Part shown: piece after piece, positions 35,649 to 43,886 of the stretch
How the letters are laid out: each line of letters starts with the position of its first letter
Position numbering within the stretch: the first letter of the stretch is position 1
Origin: Flavobacterium sp. ZT3R18
GTDB lineage: Bacteria; Bacteroidota; Bacteroidia; Flavobacteriales; Flavobacteriaceae
Direction: 5' to 3'
Length of the DNA stretch: 49,216 nt
Assembly (NCBI RefSeq): GCF_007097385.1
Contig: NZ_VJZS01000005.1
Coordinates: 1-49,216, forward strand
Program-made: the position numbers and the translations under genes
Notes under the pieces: model-generated
Seen by the model: only the letters and a program-made list of their open reading frames with translations
Databases searched by the model: none
What the model was told of the DNA's origin: nothing

Positions 35649-36779
35649 TTATAATCTTTGGTTCATATTTTTCACCATCATTTCTTTCCAGGTCACAAAA
35701 TCACCGGCTAAAATATGTTTTCTGGCTTCACGAACCAACCACATATAGAAACCAAGATTGTGTATGGTTGCAATTTGTTTCCCCAAGTATTCATTAGCAG
35801 CAAACAAGTGACGCAAATACGCTTTGGTATATTCGGTATCAACAAAGGTAATTCCCATTTCGTCTACAGGAGAGAAATCGGCTTCCCATTTTTTGTTCTT
35901 GATATTAATGGTTCCGTTGGCGGTAAACAACATTCCGTTTCTAGCGTTACGCGTAGGCATCACACAATCGAACATATCAATTCCAAGTGCGATATTTTCC
36001 AGAATATTAATTGGCGTTCCCACTCCCATCAAATAACGTGGTTTGTCTTCAGGCAGAATTTCACAAACTACTTCGGTCATGGCATACATTTCTTCTGCAG
36101 GTTCCCCCACCGAAAGGCCACCAATAGCGTTTCCTTGCTGATTAGAATTGGCAATATATTCCGCCGATTGTCTTCTCAAATCTTTATACGTACTCCCTTG
36201 TATAATAGGGAAAAAAGTTTGATCATAACCGTACTTCACAGGCACTTTTTCCAAGTGATTGATACAACGATCCAACCAACGGTGGGTCATGTGCATCGAG
36301 CGTTGTGCATAGCGATAATCACACGGATAAGGCGTACATTCATCAAAAGCCATAATAATATCGGCGCCAATGGTACGTTGAATTTCCATTACATTCTCTG
36401 GTGTGAAAAAATGATACGAACCATCAATATGCGATTTAAACTTTACTCCTTCTTCCTTAATTTTACGATTTGCCGAAAGAGAATACACTTGATACCCTCC
36501 AGAATCGGTCAAAATATTACGATCCCAATTCATGAATTTATGCAATCCACCCGCTTTCTCGATGATTTCGGTTTGTGGACGCAAGTATAAATGGTATGTA
36601 TTTCCTAGAATAATATCAGGGTTTATGTCTTGTTTCAATTCCCTTTGATGCACCCCTTTTACAGAGGCAACCGTACCCACAGGCATGAATATTGGTGTCT
36701 CAATCACACCGTGATCTGTGGTAATGCTTCCCGCACGAGCTTTCGATTGAGGATCTGTTTTTAATAAATCAAACTTCAT
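35649..36779 (-). CDS. tgt: tRNA-guanine transglycosylase lacking the usual zinc cysteines
   Basis: Exchanges guanine 34 for preQ1 in tRNAs with GUN anticodons, the entry step for queuosine. The 376-residue length is normal. Active-site elements are present: ILTDSGGYQVYSL near 95 (nucleophile region), FDECTPYP, GGLSVGEP (near 235) and the IDMFDCVMPTRNARNGMLFT block. The expected C-terminal zinc site is C-x-C-x2-C followed by a His. Here the aligned stretch is SPVDEMGITFVDTEYTKAYL, with Gly, Thr and Asp at the three Cys places, while the downstream His is kept. I recall other flavobacterial Tgt proteins having the same change. The mRNA 5' end has a short hairpin. Confidence 0.94.
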   Translation of the reverse strand: MKFDLLKTDPQSKARAGSITTDHGVIETPIFMPVGTVASVKGVHQRELKQDINPDIILGNTYHLYLRPQTEIIEKAGGLHKFMNWDRNILTDSGGYQVYSLSANRKIKEEGVKFKSHIDGSYHFFTPENVMEIQRTIGADIIMAFDECTPYPCDYRYAQRSMHMTHRWLDRCINHLEKVPVKYGYDQTFFPIIQGSTYKDLRRQSAEYIANSNQQGNAIGGLSVGEPAEEMYAMTEVVCEILPEDKPRYLMGVGTPINILENIALGIDMFDCVMPTRNARNGMLFTANGTINIKNKKWEADFSPVDEMGITFVDTEYTKAYLRHLFAANEYLGKQIATIHNLGFYMWLVREARKHILAGDFVTWKEMMVKNMNQRL

Positions 36780-36791
36780 AAATACTTTTTT

Positions 36792-36819
36792 CTCCCGACC
36801 GTTCGGGACGGCAAAGATA
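36792..36819 (-). promoter_or_regulatory. tgt −7 element and 5'-end hairpin
   Basis: On the minus strand, TATCTTTG (36812-36819) fits the −7 box. Just after it, TCCCGA ACGG TCGGGA (36793-36808) forms a 6-bp hairpin with a four-base loop, 14 bases before the ATG. The transcript would start almost at the hairpin. No −33 TTG was found at the right distance. Confidence 0.55.
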
Positions 36820-36906
36820 ATTTATTTAAAATTTAAGAATTACGATTTAGTATATAATTATTCTTCATAACAAATATCTACCCAATTAATCCTAAAAACA
36901 TCCAAT

Positions 36907-37062
36907 TTAGCAGGACAAACGCTTTTAAAAAAAGTCCGCCACGAATTACACAAATTTACACGAAAAATCATACGTTTTAATTTCACAAATTCAATTAAAA
37001 ACAGATGAAATTCGTAAAATTCGTCGCGAAAAACTTTAAACGCGTTTACGCTGTCCAATTTA
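36907..37062. repeat. Long palindromic element, copy 2 (decayed)
   Basis: The outer arms (TTAGCAGGACAAACGCTTTT on the left, AACGCGTTTACGCTGTCCAA on the right) and the inner arms around GCCACGAATTACAC correspond to the element at 24354-24546, but with many mismatches between arms. The two copies share sequence best in the outer 25 bases and the CCACGAATT core. The 316-base gap 36780-37095 is otherwise AT-rich and empty. Confidence 0.78.
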
Positions 37063-37095
37063 GAAATAACAAAAAACTAAAACAACAGAAACTTT

Positions 37096-39765
37096 CTAAT
37101 CATCCAAATCCTTCTTAGCATTAGGGTCTGTTTTTAAACCCAGTTGCTTGAGGCCTTTCCCATGATCCCCAAAATATTGGGATGGAAAAGGTTTATCTCC
37201 ATGAATGGTAGACCACACATATTTACTAAACATCAGAGCATCCTTATCTATACGATCTGGTCCGGAAAAATCTAATTTTTCAGTTTTAGGAGCCAAACGC
37301 GACTGAGTTTTAGAATTCATGGCTTTCTTTTCAGGATTCATTTCGTTTAAAGCGATGTTTGACCCAAGAAAGGTATAACCTTCATAATTGGCCGTATCCT
37401 GAAAACATTCTGTCATTAGCGGAGACAGGGCCACCATTTGATTCATAGGCTGAACTCCAAATATTTGACAAATCGTATGCAATACCGAAGATTGATTGTA
37501 AAAATTACTTATTAGGGCATCGCGTTTTACATAAGGTCCCGCCAGCAAACAAAAGGAACGGTGTCCATCGACATGATCCGTACCCGTTTGTGGATCGTCT
37601 TCATTGATAAAAACCACCATGTCTTTCCAAAATGGACTTTTAGAAAGCGCATCGACCACCCGTCCCGTTGCCAAATCATTATCAGCCACGTAGGCTCTGG
37701 GAGTTGGATTGGCTGTGCTGTGACCATTGGTATGATCGTTGGGCATGTAAATCACAATAAATTCAGGTAAACTACCCGCCTTTTCATATTCTGATAAGGC
37801 ATTGATAAAAGCATCTGCCCTGACTTGATCGGGAATGTTCATTTGCCAACCAGGGAAACGCAAATCACTGTACTTTCGTAGCATGTCCGATGAATACACA
37901 CATTCAAATTCGGCCGTATTTGTTTTGTTTGCCCATGAGGAGTAAAAGTCTGTCCAAGTTTTCCCTTTGACTAAAACTGGATAATCAAGTTCCCCAAAAT
38001 TTCTAAAAGATATTCCTTTTCTAAGGAGGTGATCCCAAATCAAACCACTTGCAGCATAACAAAGCGGATCCGTACCAAAATCGTATGAACAATGAACACT
38101 CGCATAATCTTTCTCGCGGTAAGGTGTCGTTATTCCTTGTATTGCCCATTGATGCCCATCATTGGATTGAATCCCATTACAATAATAATTATCCAGCAAT
38201 ACAAATTGGTTTGCCAAAGCATGCGTATTTGGGGTTACCTCTTTTGAAAATTCGACTAGGGTAGAATCACAATTTCCTTTTCCGATGTCTCCGAGTACTT
38301 GATCGAATTTTTTATTTTCCTTGATTATATAAACGACATGTTTAATTACCGATGGTTCCCCAACTCGGGTAGGTACAGGTTTTGGAGCCACATCAGATTG
38401 AGCCACAGCCTGCGCCCTGATGATATCGATGAGGTGAAAACCTTTTTCGGCATTCTGGGTGTATTTATCCAATTCGGTTTTGCTCGATGGTACTGTTACT
38501 TTTTGCAAGGCACCCCTCAACGGGACAACATTCCCAATAAACAGGTTGTTATTTTCAACACAAATGGCTCCGGGAAAACCGCCTGCAGCAATAAATCCAT
38601 ACGGCCCATCTTGTGGTTTTTTCGGGTTGATTAGTGCAATGGCGTTATTCCCGGCGTTGGCCGCAAACAGGATTTTCCCGTCCGAGCTAAACTCCAGTGC
38701 AGTTGTTAAACTACCGTAGGGCAAACTTGGGTTCGGTTTGGTATCAATTGTAGAAATCACTTTTTTCTTCACAACATCAATCACACTGATACCATCACCG
38801 CTGGCATCGGTTACATATAAAAGTTCCCCATTTGGAGACAAAACCATCGATTCGGGATGAATTCCGGTATTAATTTCGGCAATCACTTTTTTGTTTTTTA
38901 TATCGATTATAGAAACAGACCCCCGCAAGGCTATAGAATTTTCATCAACCGCCACGTCCGATCCTGCCGATTTTTCGGTCCTATCGCCTCTGCCTGGAAT
39001 TGGCCCTCCAAAATTACTTACATAAGCAGTCTGTTCATCACTACTTATGACAACGGCATACGGGCAAACGCCAACGGGAATGTTTCGCACTACTTTAGCG
39101 GTTTTCAAATCGACCACCGCCACCTGATTGGCTATTGCCAAAGCTACTAGAGCAATATTAGACTTATTGCACAAGCCAATGCCCAAAGGATTAGTAAACT
39201 TTTTATCTATGGATAAATCAATAGTCTTTGTGTGTGAGAAAGTTCCGTTTTTACTTACGGTTCCTATATACATGTTTTTTTGCATGCCCGTATAATAAAC
39301 TGTAGTATCATCATTAGCCAAGGCAAGTCCATACATTGAACCACCATCCTCTTTATCGGGAAATATGTTTTGACTTAGTAGATTAAAATTATCGGCATCG
39401 ACAACGGATAAATGACTGTCCGTTTTCAGCACCAAAAATTTCTTGTTTTGGGCTAAAACCAAACTCATTATGCGATCCCCTTTTTCTAATTCAATGGTAA
39501 TGCCTTCGGGTTTTACCATGTGCCCAAATGAAGAAAGTACGTTACCTACTTTCATTTTTTGCCAAGTTGAATCTATCCCGGTCGGCTCCAAGACCACACG
39601 TCCCTTTTGTTGGTAAACATCCTTAACGGGGGCTTTGTTGTCTTTATGGCGATTCGCCGAATTATACCATTGGCTATTTTTATCCTCCTGTGAAAAAACT
39701 TTTGTTTCTATACCAAACGACAAAAAAAGAATGGTCAGAATACCAAAAACACTAATTGACTTCAT
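37096..39765 (-). CDS. Exported beta-propeller/phosphoesterase fusion
   Basis: A 889-residue protein from the ATG at 39765, chosen because it gives a clean signal peptide (MKSISVFGILTILFLSFGIE, ending VFSQ); an upstream in-frame ATG at 39837 is less likely. Residues about 50-430 form a YVTN-type seven-bladed propeller (PYAVVISSDEQTAYVSNFGG, PESMVLSPNGELLYVTDASGDG, ALEFSSDGKILFAANAGNN). Residues about 470-800 form a phosphoesterase (phospholipase C/acid phosphatase-like) domain: VVYIIKENKKFDQVLGD, LLDNYYCNGIQSNDGHQW, YMPNDHTNGHS and INEDDPQTGTDHVDGHRS supply metal ligands. It may dephosphorylate or de-esterify extracellular substrates. It stands alone, without a T9SS tail. Confidence 0.9.
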   Translation of the reverse strand: MKSISVFGILTILFLSFGIETKVFSQEDKNSQWYNSANRHKDNKAPVKDVYQQKGRVVLEPTGIDSTWQKMKVGNVLSSFGHMVKPEGITIELEKGDRIMSLVLAQNKKFLVLKTDSHLSVVDADNFNLLSQNIFPDKEDGGSMYGLALANDDTTVYYTGMQKNMYIGTVSKNGTFSHTKTIDLSIDKKFTNPLGIGLCNKSNIALVALAIANQVAVVDLKTAKVVRNIPVGVCPYAVVISSDEQTAYVSNFGGPIPGRGDRTEKSAGSDVAVDENSIALRGSVSIIDIKNKKVIAEINTGIHPESMVLSPNGELLYVTDASGDGISVIDVVKKKVISTIDTKPNPSLPYGSLTTALEFSSDGKILFAANAGNNAIALINPKKPQDGPYGFIAAGGFPGAICVENNNLFIGNVVPLRGALQKVTVPSSKTELDKYTQNAEKGFHLIDIIRAQAVAQSDVAPKPVPTRVGEPSVIKHVVYIIKENKKFDQVLGDIGKGNCDSTLVEFSKEVTPNTHALANQFVLLDNYYCNGIQSNDGHQWAIQGITTPYREKDYASVHCSYDFGTDPLCYAASGLIWDHLLRKGISFRNFGELDYPVLVKGKTWTDFYSSWANKTNTAEFECVYSSDMLRKYSDLRFPGWQMNIPDQVRADAFINALSEYEKAGSLPEFIVIYMPNDHTNGHSTANPTPRAYVADNDLATGRVVDALSKSPFWKDMVVFINEDDPQTGTDHVDGHRSFCLLAGPYVKRDALISNFYNQSSVLHTICQIFGVQPMNQMVALSPLMTECFQDTANYEGYTFLGSNIALNEMNPEKKAMNSKTQSRLAPKTEKLDFSGPDRIDKDALMFSKYVWSTIHGDKPFPSQYFGDHGKGLKQLGLKTDPNAKKDLDD

Positions 39766-40223
39766 GATAATTTTATTTGTAACAAATTCATTGCTAATGT
39801 ACTTTTTCTGTTTTTTAAAAACAAATCTAACGATCACAACTTAGCAAATCTCTTTCGGTATAAACCAAACATTTCAAAGAAGTTACACAGTAACTTTATA
39901 AAAACACCTTCCGATAAATCGAAATACTAATTATCTTTCCTAACCTATCATCCTGAATAAAAAAAGCACTAATCTCATGGATAAAACCATCCGATTCTCA
40001 TGGCCTTACTATTCTGTATCCCCTCATTACAATCACGCTATTCGCGTTTTCAATTAGTTAATTAACAGCTATTTAGTACACAATTTACTTGAATTCACAT
40101 TATATAAATAGTAAAGCCCGAATCTATGAACTTTAAAATTATAACAAAAATAAAATTGTGAATTTATAAGACGTTACGAACGATTTTGTCTTATTCAAAA
40201 ATTAATATTAAAAAACAACAATC
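39766..40223. other. Gene-free region upstream of the DUF892 remnant
   Basis: These 458 bases lie between divergent genes. I see only short inverted repeats such as ATGGAT/ATCCGAT around 39978-39995, and no convincing TAnnTTTG box. Stress-type promoters, expected for a DUF892 gene, are not recognisable by eye. Confidence 0.4.
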
Positions 40224-40794
40224 ATGGGAACTGCATATAGAAAACAAGAAGCTAAAGGAGTTGCGGAAGCAAAATTAGAAGCAGCACTAAGTTTAAGAGA
40301 CTTATGTGAAGTTGGGTTGAAAGATATTTACTGCGCAGAAAAAACATTGATTAAAACCTTACCGAATATGGTGGAAAATGCTTCATCAATAGAATTAGCC
40401 AACACCTTAAAAAGTCATTTAAACGAAACGAAAGAACATGTTTCTTGCTTGGAGGAAATATTTGAAACTACGGGTATTAAAGCCACCGCAAAAAAATGTG
40501 AAGCTATCGAAGGATTAATAAATGTAAGCAGAGGCATAATCGCAAATACAGAAATAGGCAATATACGTGATGCCAGAATTATTACACAGGACAAAAGGTA
40601 AAACAATATGAAATTACTACCTATGATACTTTACAAGCTTATGCCAATACTCTTGGCGAAAATAAGGCCGCTAATTTGCTCGCGATGACGCTAGATGAAC
40701 AAAAAAAGCAGATGCTACTTTGAACGAAATTGCTCAATCTAACATCAATATTAATGCTTCAGGGGCAAATTCCATTACAAATAGTAGACTGTAA
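40224..40794 (+). pseudogene. DUF892 (YciE/YciF-like ferritin fold) gene with two frameshifts
   Basis: DUF892 proteins are stress-induced, ferritin-like four-helix proteins. The first 125 codons are intact (SLRDLCEVGLKDIYCAEKTL and LKSHLNETKEHVSCLEEIFE are typical, with metal-ligand-like Glu/His), but the frame stops at 40599. One missing base around 40577-40584 restores QKVKQYEITTYDTLQAYANT, the expected third helix. A second missing base in the A7 tract at 40700-40706 restores DATLNEIAQSNININASG to a stop at 40792-40794. Repaired, the protein would have about 190 residues, the family length. Either the gene is decaying or there are two sequencing errors. A terminator follows. Confidence 0.85.
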
Positions 40795-40828
40795 CCTTAA
40801 TTGTAATTACGGTTTCTCTTTTTGATAC

Positions 40829-40854
40829 AAAGCCTGCCAAATGCAGGCTTTTTT
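40829..40854 (+). terminator. Terminator after the DUF892 remnant
   Basis: AAAGCCTGC (40829-40837) pairs with GCAGGCTTT (40843-40851), followed by more T. Its survival shows that the frameshifted gene still has a complete transcription unit. Confidence 0.88.
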
Positions 40855-41038
40855 CGTGTTTAGTTAGGGTATCAAATGTTTTCATTAAATCCCTCGGATC
40901 TTCTGTTTCTATTGAAAAAAACATTTAATGAAAAACCAATAATTTCAATTAAATAGTTAACTTTACTCATTGTCTATTGAAACTTTCAATCGTAACGGGT
41001 TTCGTTTTATTAACAACCATAATTTTTGAAAAGACATA

Positions 41039-41482
41039 ATGCAAAACATCGAACTTCAAGATTTTAAATATTCATTGCCTTTAAATATTCGCTGGAATGA
41101 TTTAGATCCTTTAAATCACGTTAATAATGTCTACTATTTTGAATATTTTCAAATTGGAAGAGGATATTATATGCCTACAGCCAGTAAACAATGGGACTGG
41201 ACAAAAAATATGTTTGTCATCGCACATATTGAGTGTGATTATTTCAAAGAAATAAAGATAACCGCCATAAAACCCTCCATTAAAATAAGAACTTCCTCCA
41301 TTGGTTTTAAAAGTTTTGAAATTGAATATTTAATTACCAGTTTAGATAAAGACGGCAACGAAATCATTCATGCTAAAGGAAAAAGCATCCAAGTATTAAT
41401 TGATACAACAAAGGGAAAGTCTATAGAAATCCCAGATTGGCTAAGAGCAGATTTAATAACATACGAACCTACTTTAGGTTAA
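41039..41482 (+). CDS. Acyl-CoA thioesterase of the hotdog (4HBT/YbgC) family
   Basis: A 147-residue single hotdog-domain protein. The family signature RWNDLDPLNHVNNVYYFEYF carries the catalytic Asp (about residue 21), and the His-Val-Asn-Asn turn is typical. The central helix and the IAHIECDYFKEI and SFEIEYLI strands follow the fold. Such enzymes cleave acyl-CoA thioesters and act as tetramers. It lies 45 bases before a 3-hydroxyacyl-CoA dehydrogenase gene, so the pair probably works on short acyl-CoA. Substrate chain length cannot be inferred. Confidence 0.9.
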   Translation: MQNIELQDFKYSLPLNIRWNDLDPLNHVNNVYYFEYFQIGRGYYMPTASKQWDWTKNMFVIAHIECDYFKEIKITAIKPSIKIRTSSIGFKSFEIEYLITSLDKDGNEIIHAKGKSIQVLIDTTKGKSIEIPDWLRADLITYEPTLG

Positions 41483-41527
41483 GGAAATAAGTCTTTACAA
41501 AATAAATAATTTTAATAATAAAAAATC

Positions 41528-42424
41528 ATGAACTTTAAAAATATAACTGTAGCTGGAAGCGGTGTTTTGGGTTATCAAATTGCCTTTCAAACTGCTTTTC
41601 ACGGATTTAATGTCACCGTATATGATATTAATGAAGAAGTTTTGGACAAAGCAAAAGCAAAATTCAGTATTTTAAGTGAAGCCTATAAAAACGATTTGCA
41701 GGCAACAAAAGAACAATTAGAGGCAACTTTTGCCAATTTAAGTTATTCTTCGGATTTAGCAGAAGCCGTAAAAGATGCTGATTTATTGATTGAAGCCGTT
41801 CCTGAAAACCCAAAAATCAAAATTGACTTTTATGAAAAATTAGCCGCAGTTTCTCCTGTTAAAACCATATTTGCTACTAATTCTTCTACCATGTTACCAA
41901 GCCAATTTGCAGAAGTTACCAAACGTCCCGAAAAATTTGTAGCATTGCATTTTGCAAATGAAATATGGAAACACAATACGGCAGAAATAATGGGACATCC
42001 CAGAACTGCGACCGAAGTTTTTGACGCTGTTGTAGCATTTGCAAAAACTATAGGAATGGTAGCACTACCGTTATATAAAGAGCAACCTGGTTACATTGTA
42101 AATTCCCTGTTAGTACCTTTATTAAATGCAGCAACCAATTTATTGGTAAAAGGAGTTTCTGATGTGGAAACAATTGATAAAACCTGGATGGTAGCAACAG
42201 GAGCGCCTGTTGGTCCTTTTGGAATTTTAGATGTTGTTGGTATCACAACTGCTTATAACATCAACAAAATGGATGCGGATGCTACACAAGATCCAATAAA
42301 AATTAAAACTGTAGAATATTTAAAAGAAAACTTTATTGCCAAAGGTAAACTAGGCGTGGAAACAGGTGAAGGATTTTACAAATACCCTAATCCAGCGTAC
42401 AAAAAAGATGATTTTTTGAAATAA
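41528..42424 (+). CDS. 3-hydroxyacyl-CoA dehydrogenase
   Basis: A 298-residue NAD-dependent enzyme that interconverts 3-hydroxyacyl-CoA and 3-ketoacyl-CoA (3HCDH family, possibly 3-hydroxybutyryl-CoA). The N-terminal Rossmann domain starts VAGSGVLGYQIA (Gly10, Gly12, Gly15), then VYDINEEVLDKA, EAVPENPKIK and FATNSSTML. The catalytic His-Glu pair is expected in FVALHFANEIWKHN. The C-terminal dimer domain has PGYIVNSLLVPLLNAA and GAPVGPFGILDVVG, ending TGEGFYKYPNP. Length fits single-function dehydrogenases. It is second in an operon with the thioesterase, and its stop lies within a terminator stem. Confidence 0.92.
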   Translation: MNFKNITVAGSGVLGYQIAFQTAFHGFNVTVYDINEEVLDKAKAKFSILSEAYKNDLQATKEQLEATFANLSYSSDLAEAVKDADLLIEAVPENPKIKIDFYEKLAAVSPVKTIFATNSSTMLPSQFAEVTKRPEKFVALHFANEIWKHNTAEIMGHPRTATEVFDAVVAFAKTIGMVALPLYKEQPGYIVNSLLVPLLNAATNLLVKGVSDVETIDKTWMVATGAPVGPFGILDVVGITTAYNINKMDADATQDPIKIKTVEYLKENFIAKGKLGVETGEGFYKYPNPAYKKDDFLK

Positions 42425-42454
42425 AAAGTCATCTTTATTTTTTTTTTTTTTTTT
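42403..42454 (+). terminator. Terminator overlapping the dehydrogenase stop codon
   Basis: AAAAGATGA inside the last codons pairs with TCATCTTT (42429-42436) across the stop codon, followed by A and 17 T in a row (42438-42454). The 5' arm is therefore coding sequence. Confidence 0.8.
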
Positions 42455-42961
42455 ATAATGCAATTCTTCCCATTACTTTGCTTTTTTATTAATCTATTTT
42501 TATTATAAAGTATTTGCTTATTTTGGAAGAAATTGAACTCTTGAAGTTCTATTGAACAGTTTGCATTAAATTGAACATTAAAACGGAATTTGACTAAAAA
42601 ACACTTGTTTCGCATATATAAAAACACAATTTTTAAGATAAAAAATATAAACAGACGATTAAGAAAATGACTTATTTAACAAATAATTAACTTTCATTGT
42701 CGTTCAATCCTGCAAGTTGGGTTAATCTTAGTATTTATAGGGAATCATTCTCTTCGAGTTCTTTCTTTTATAAAAAAATGCTACCTTTCTTTATTTCCAC
42801 ACCATTTGTTTTTTTCTTCACCTCTCAAACAATACAGCCAAACCTACTGCTTTCTAAGCAACAACTTTGCATAAAAGAACTTGTGTAACAAAAGTTACAG
42901 TCAAACCTAATTGATTTTGTAATTTTGCATTATAAAACAACACTCTTTAAAACTAATCTTT
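42425..42961. other. Gene-free region upstream of the rhodanese pair
   Basis: Apart from the terminator at its left edge I see no features with clear function. A −7-like TAATTTTG lies at 42920-42927, 34 bases before the first rhodanese ATG, but the −33 position has only TTA, so it is a weak promoter candidate. A 63-codon frame at 42697-42888 has no family features and is not accepted. Confidence 0.5.
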
Positions 42962-43240
42962 ATGACTTTAGAGAATATAATCAAAGAAAAACTAGGTACG
43001 ATTATAGATGTGCGAACACGGGAGGAATTTATGGGAGGCCATGTTGTGGGATCCATAAATATTCCTTTGGGAGAAGTACAAAATCGAATCGAAGAAATGC
43101 AAAACCTAAAATCGCCCTTAGTGCTTTGTTGTGCATCGGGAAACCGAAGCGGGCAAGCGCAACAATACCTTTCCCAGAATGGAATCGACTGTCACAATGG
43201 AGGTTCGTGGTTAGACGTCAATTATTATCAATCCAAATAA
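42962..43240 (+). CDS. Single-domain rhodanese (first of a pair)
   Basis: A 92-residue rhodanese-like protein, cytosolic, for sulfur transfer. The catalytic Cys57 sits in CCASGNRS, and the fold markers IIDVRTREEFMGGHVVGSINIPL and HNGGSW are present. Length matches GlpE/PspE-like single-domain forms without a signal peptide. It is followed after 8 bases by a second rhodanese, so they are co-translated. The substrate (thiosulfate, persulfide carriers) is not visible from sequence. Confidence 0.93.
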   Translation: MTLENIIKEKLGTIIDVRTREEFMGGHVVGSINIPLGEVQNRIEEMQNLKSPLVLCCASGNRSGQAQQYLSQNGIDCHNGGSWLDVNYYQSK

Positions 43241-43248
43241 AAAATAAG

Positions 43249-43563
43249 ATGTTAAACAAACTAAAAAAAATATTCGGTTTCGGATCTACTGTGGATTATG
43301 CAGCACTCGTAAAACAAGGTGCCATCATCCTAGATGTACGAAGCAAGGTAGAATATGCCAGTGGACATATAGAAGGTTCTCTAAATATCCCTGTCGATAT
43401 TTTAAAAAATAGTTTGTCTCAATTAAAAGACAAAAACAAATCCATTATCACTTGTTGTGCCTCGGGAATGAGAAGCGCAAGGGCAAAAAATATCCTTAAA
43501 ACGCATGGTTATATGGATGTCCATAATGGTGATGGATGGAGAAGTCTTCAAAGTAAAATATAG
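43249..43563 (+). CDS. Single-domain rhodanese (second of a pair)
   Basis: A 104-residue rhodanese from the ATG at 43249 (MLNKLKKIFGFGS), in a different frame from upstream open sequence. The catalytic Cys70 lies in CCASGMRSARAK, preceded by IILDVRSKVEYASGHIEGSLNIP. About 12 extra basic and hydrophobic residues at the start form a short amphipathic helix, possibly membrane-associating. Sharing CCASGxRS with the first copy and adjacency suggest an old tandem duplication. In other bacteria such pairs act with persulfide dioxygenases or sulfur carriers, none of which is in this window. Confidence 0.9.
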   Translation: MLNKLKKIFGFGSTVDYAALVKQGAIILDVRSKVEYASGHIEGSLNIPVDILKNSLSQLKDKNKSIITCCASGMRSARAKNILKTHGYMDVHNGDGWRSLQSKI

Positions 43564-43654
43564 TTTATAATGATTAGTGAAAAGTCCTTAGTAATTAATT
43601 AGCAATTCAAAAATGAGGGATTAAAACTATTCACTAAACATCTAATTTAACGGT

Positions 43655-43770
43655 TTGCGTGAGGGATAAAAGCTAGCTACCAAAGTAGTGCGGATAGCCC
43701 GACAGCATAAGGAAAAGGGGCGACTAAGCGGTAACATTAGTCAGCCCCTTTTTCTTATGGTGGCACGCCC
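43655..43770 (+). ncRNA. Putative structured RNA or folded repeat upstream of transketolase
   Basis: The outer stem is GCGTG (43657-43661) with CACGC (43764-43768). One inner arm pairs GGG (43663-43665) with CCC (43698-43700) and CTAC with GTAG. A second arm is a long hairpin pairing ATAAGGAAAAGGGGC and GACTAA (43707-43728) with TTAGTC and GCCCCTTTTTCTTAT (43737-43758). The loops ATAAAAGC and GCGGATAG match those of the element at 1132-1218. The hairpin could also end the rhodanese transcript. Confidence 0.5.
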
Positions 43771-43855
43771 AGATGATTTCGAATACAAAATTGCCCTTGA
43801 AATTGAATTTTCTTATCGAAATTGCCATTGTCATTGAAATTGCTATTGAAATCAT

Positions 43856-43886
43856 TTGTCTTACGCCAAAATAAAAATTACTTTTG
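43856..43886 (+). promoter_or_regulatory. Promoter of the transketolase genes
   Basis: TTG (43856-43858), a 20-base spacer, TACTTTTG (43879-43886) and then CAGC, 25 bases before the ATG. It is a full match to the Bacteroidota housekeeping promoter. Confidence 0.82.

Noticed and set aside
35715..36590. A 291-codon open frame on the plus strand opposite tgt
   Set aside because: It is fully antisense to a clearly recognised enzyme, has no family-like features and a composition expected from a reversed coding strand.
42697..42888. A 63-codon plus-strand frame before the rhodanese genes
   Set aside because: Phe/Ser-rich random-looking sequence without promoter, family motif or neighbour support.
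42925..43563. A 212-codon frame read as one protein across both rhodaneses
   Set aside because: Its first half is out of frame with the first rhodanese and meaningless; only the part from ATG 43249 is a real gene.
43655..43770. Known riboswitch upstream of transketolase
   Set aside because: No match to a riboswitch class I know, such as the TPP motif, and the main promoter lies downstream of the element.
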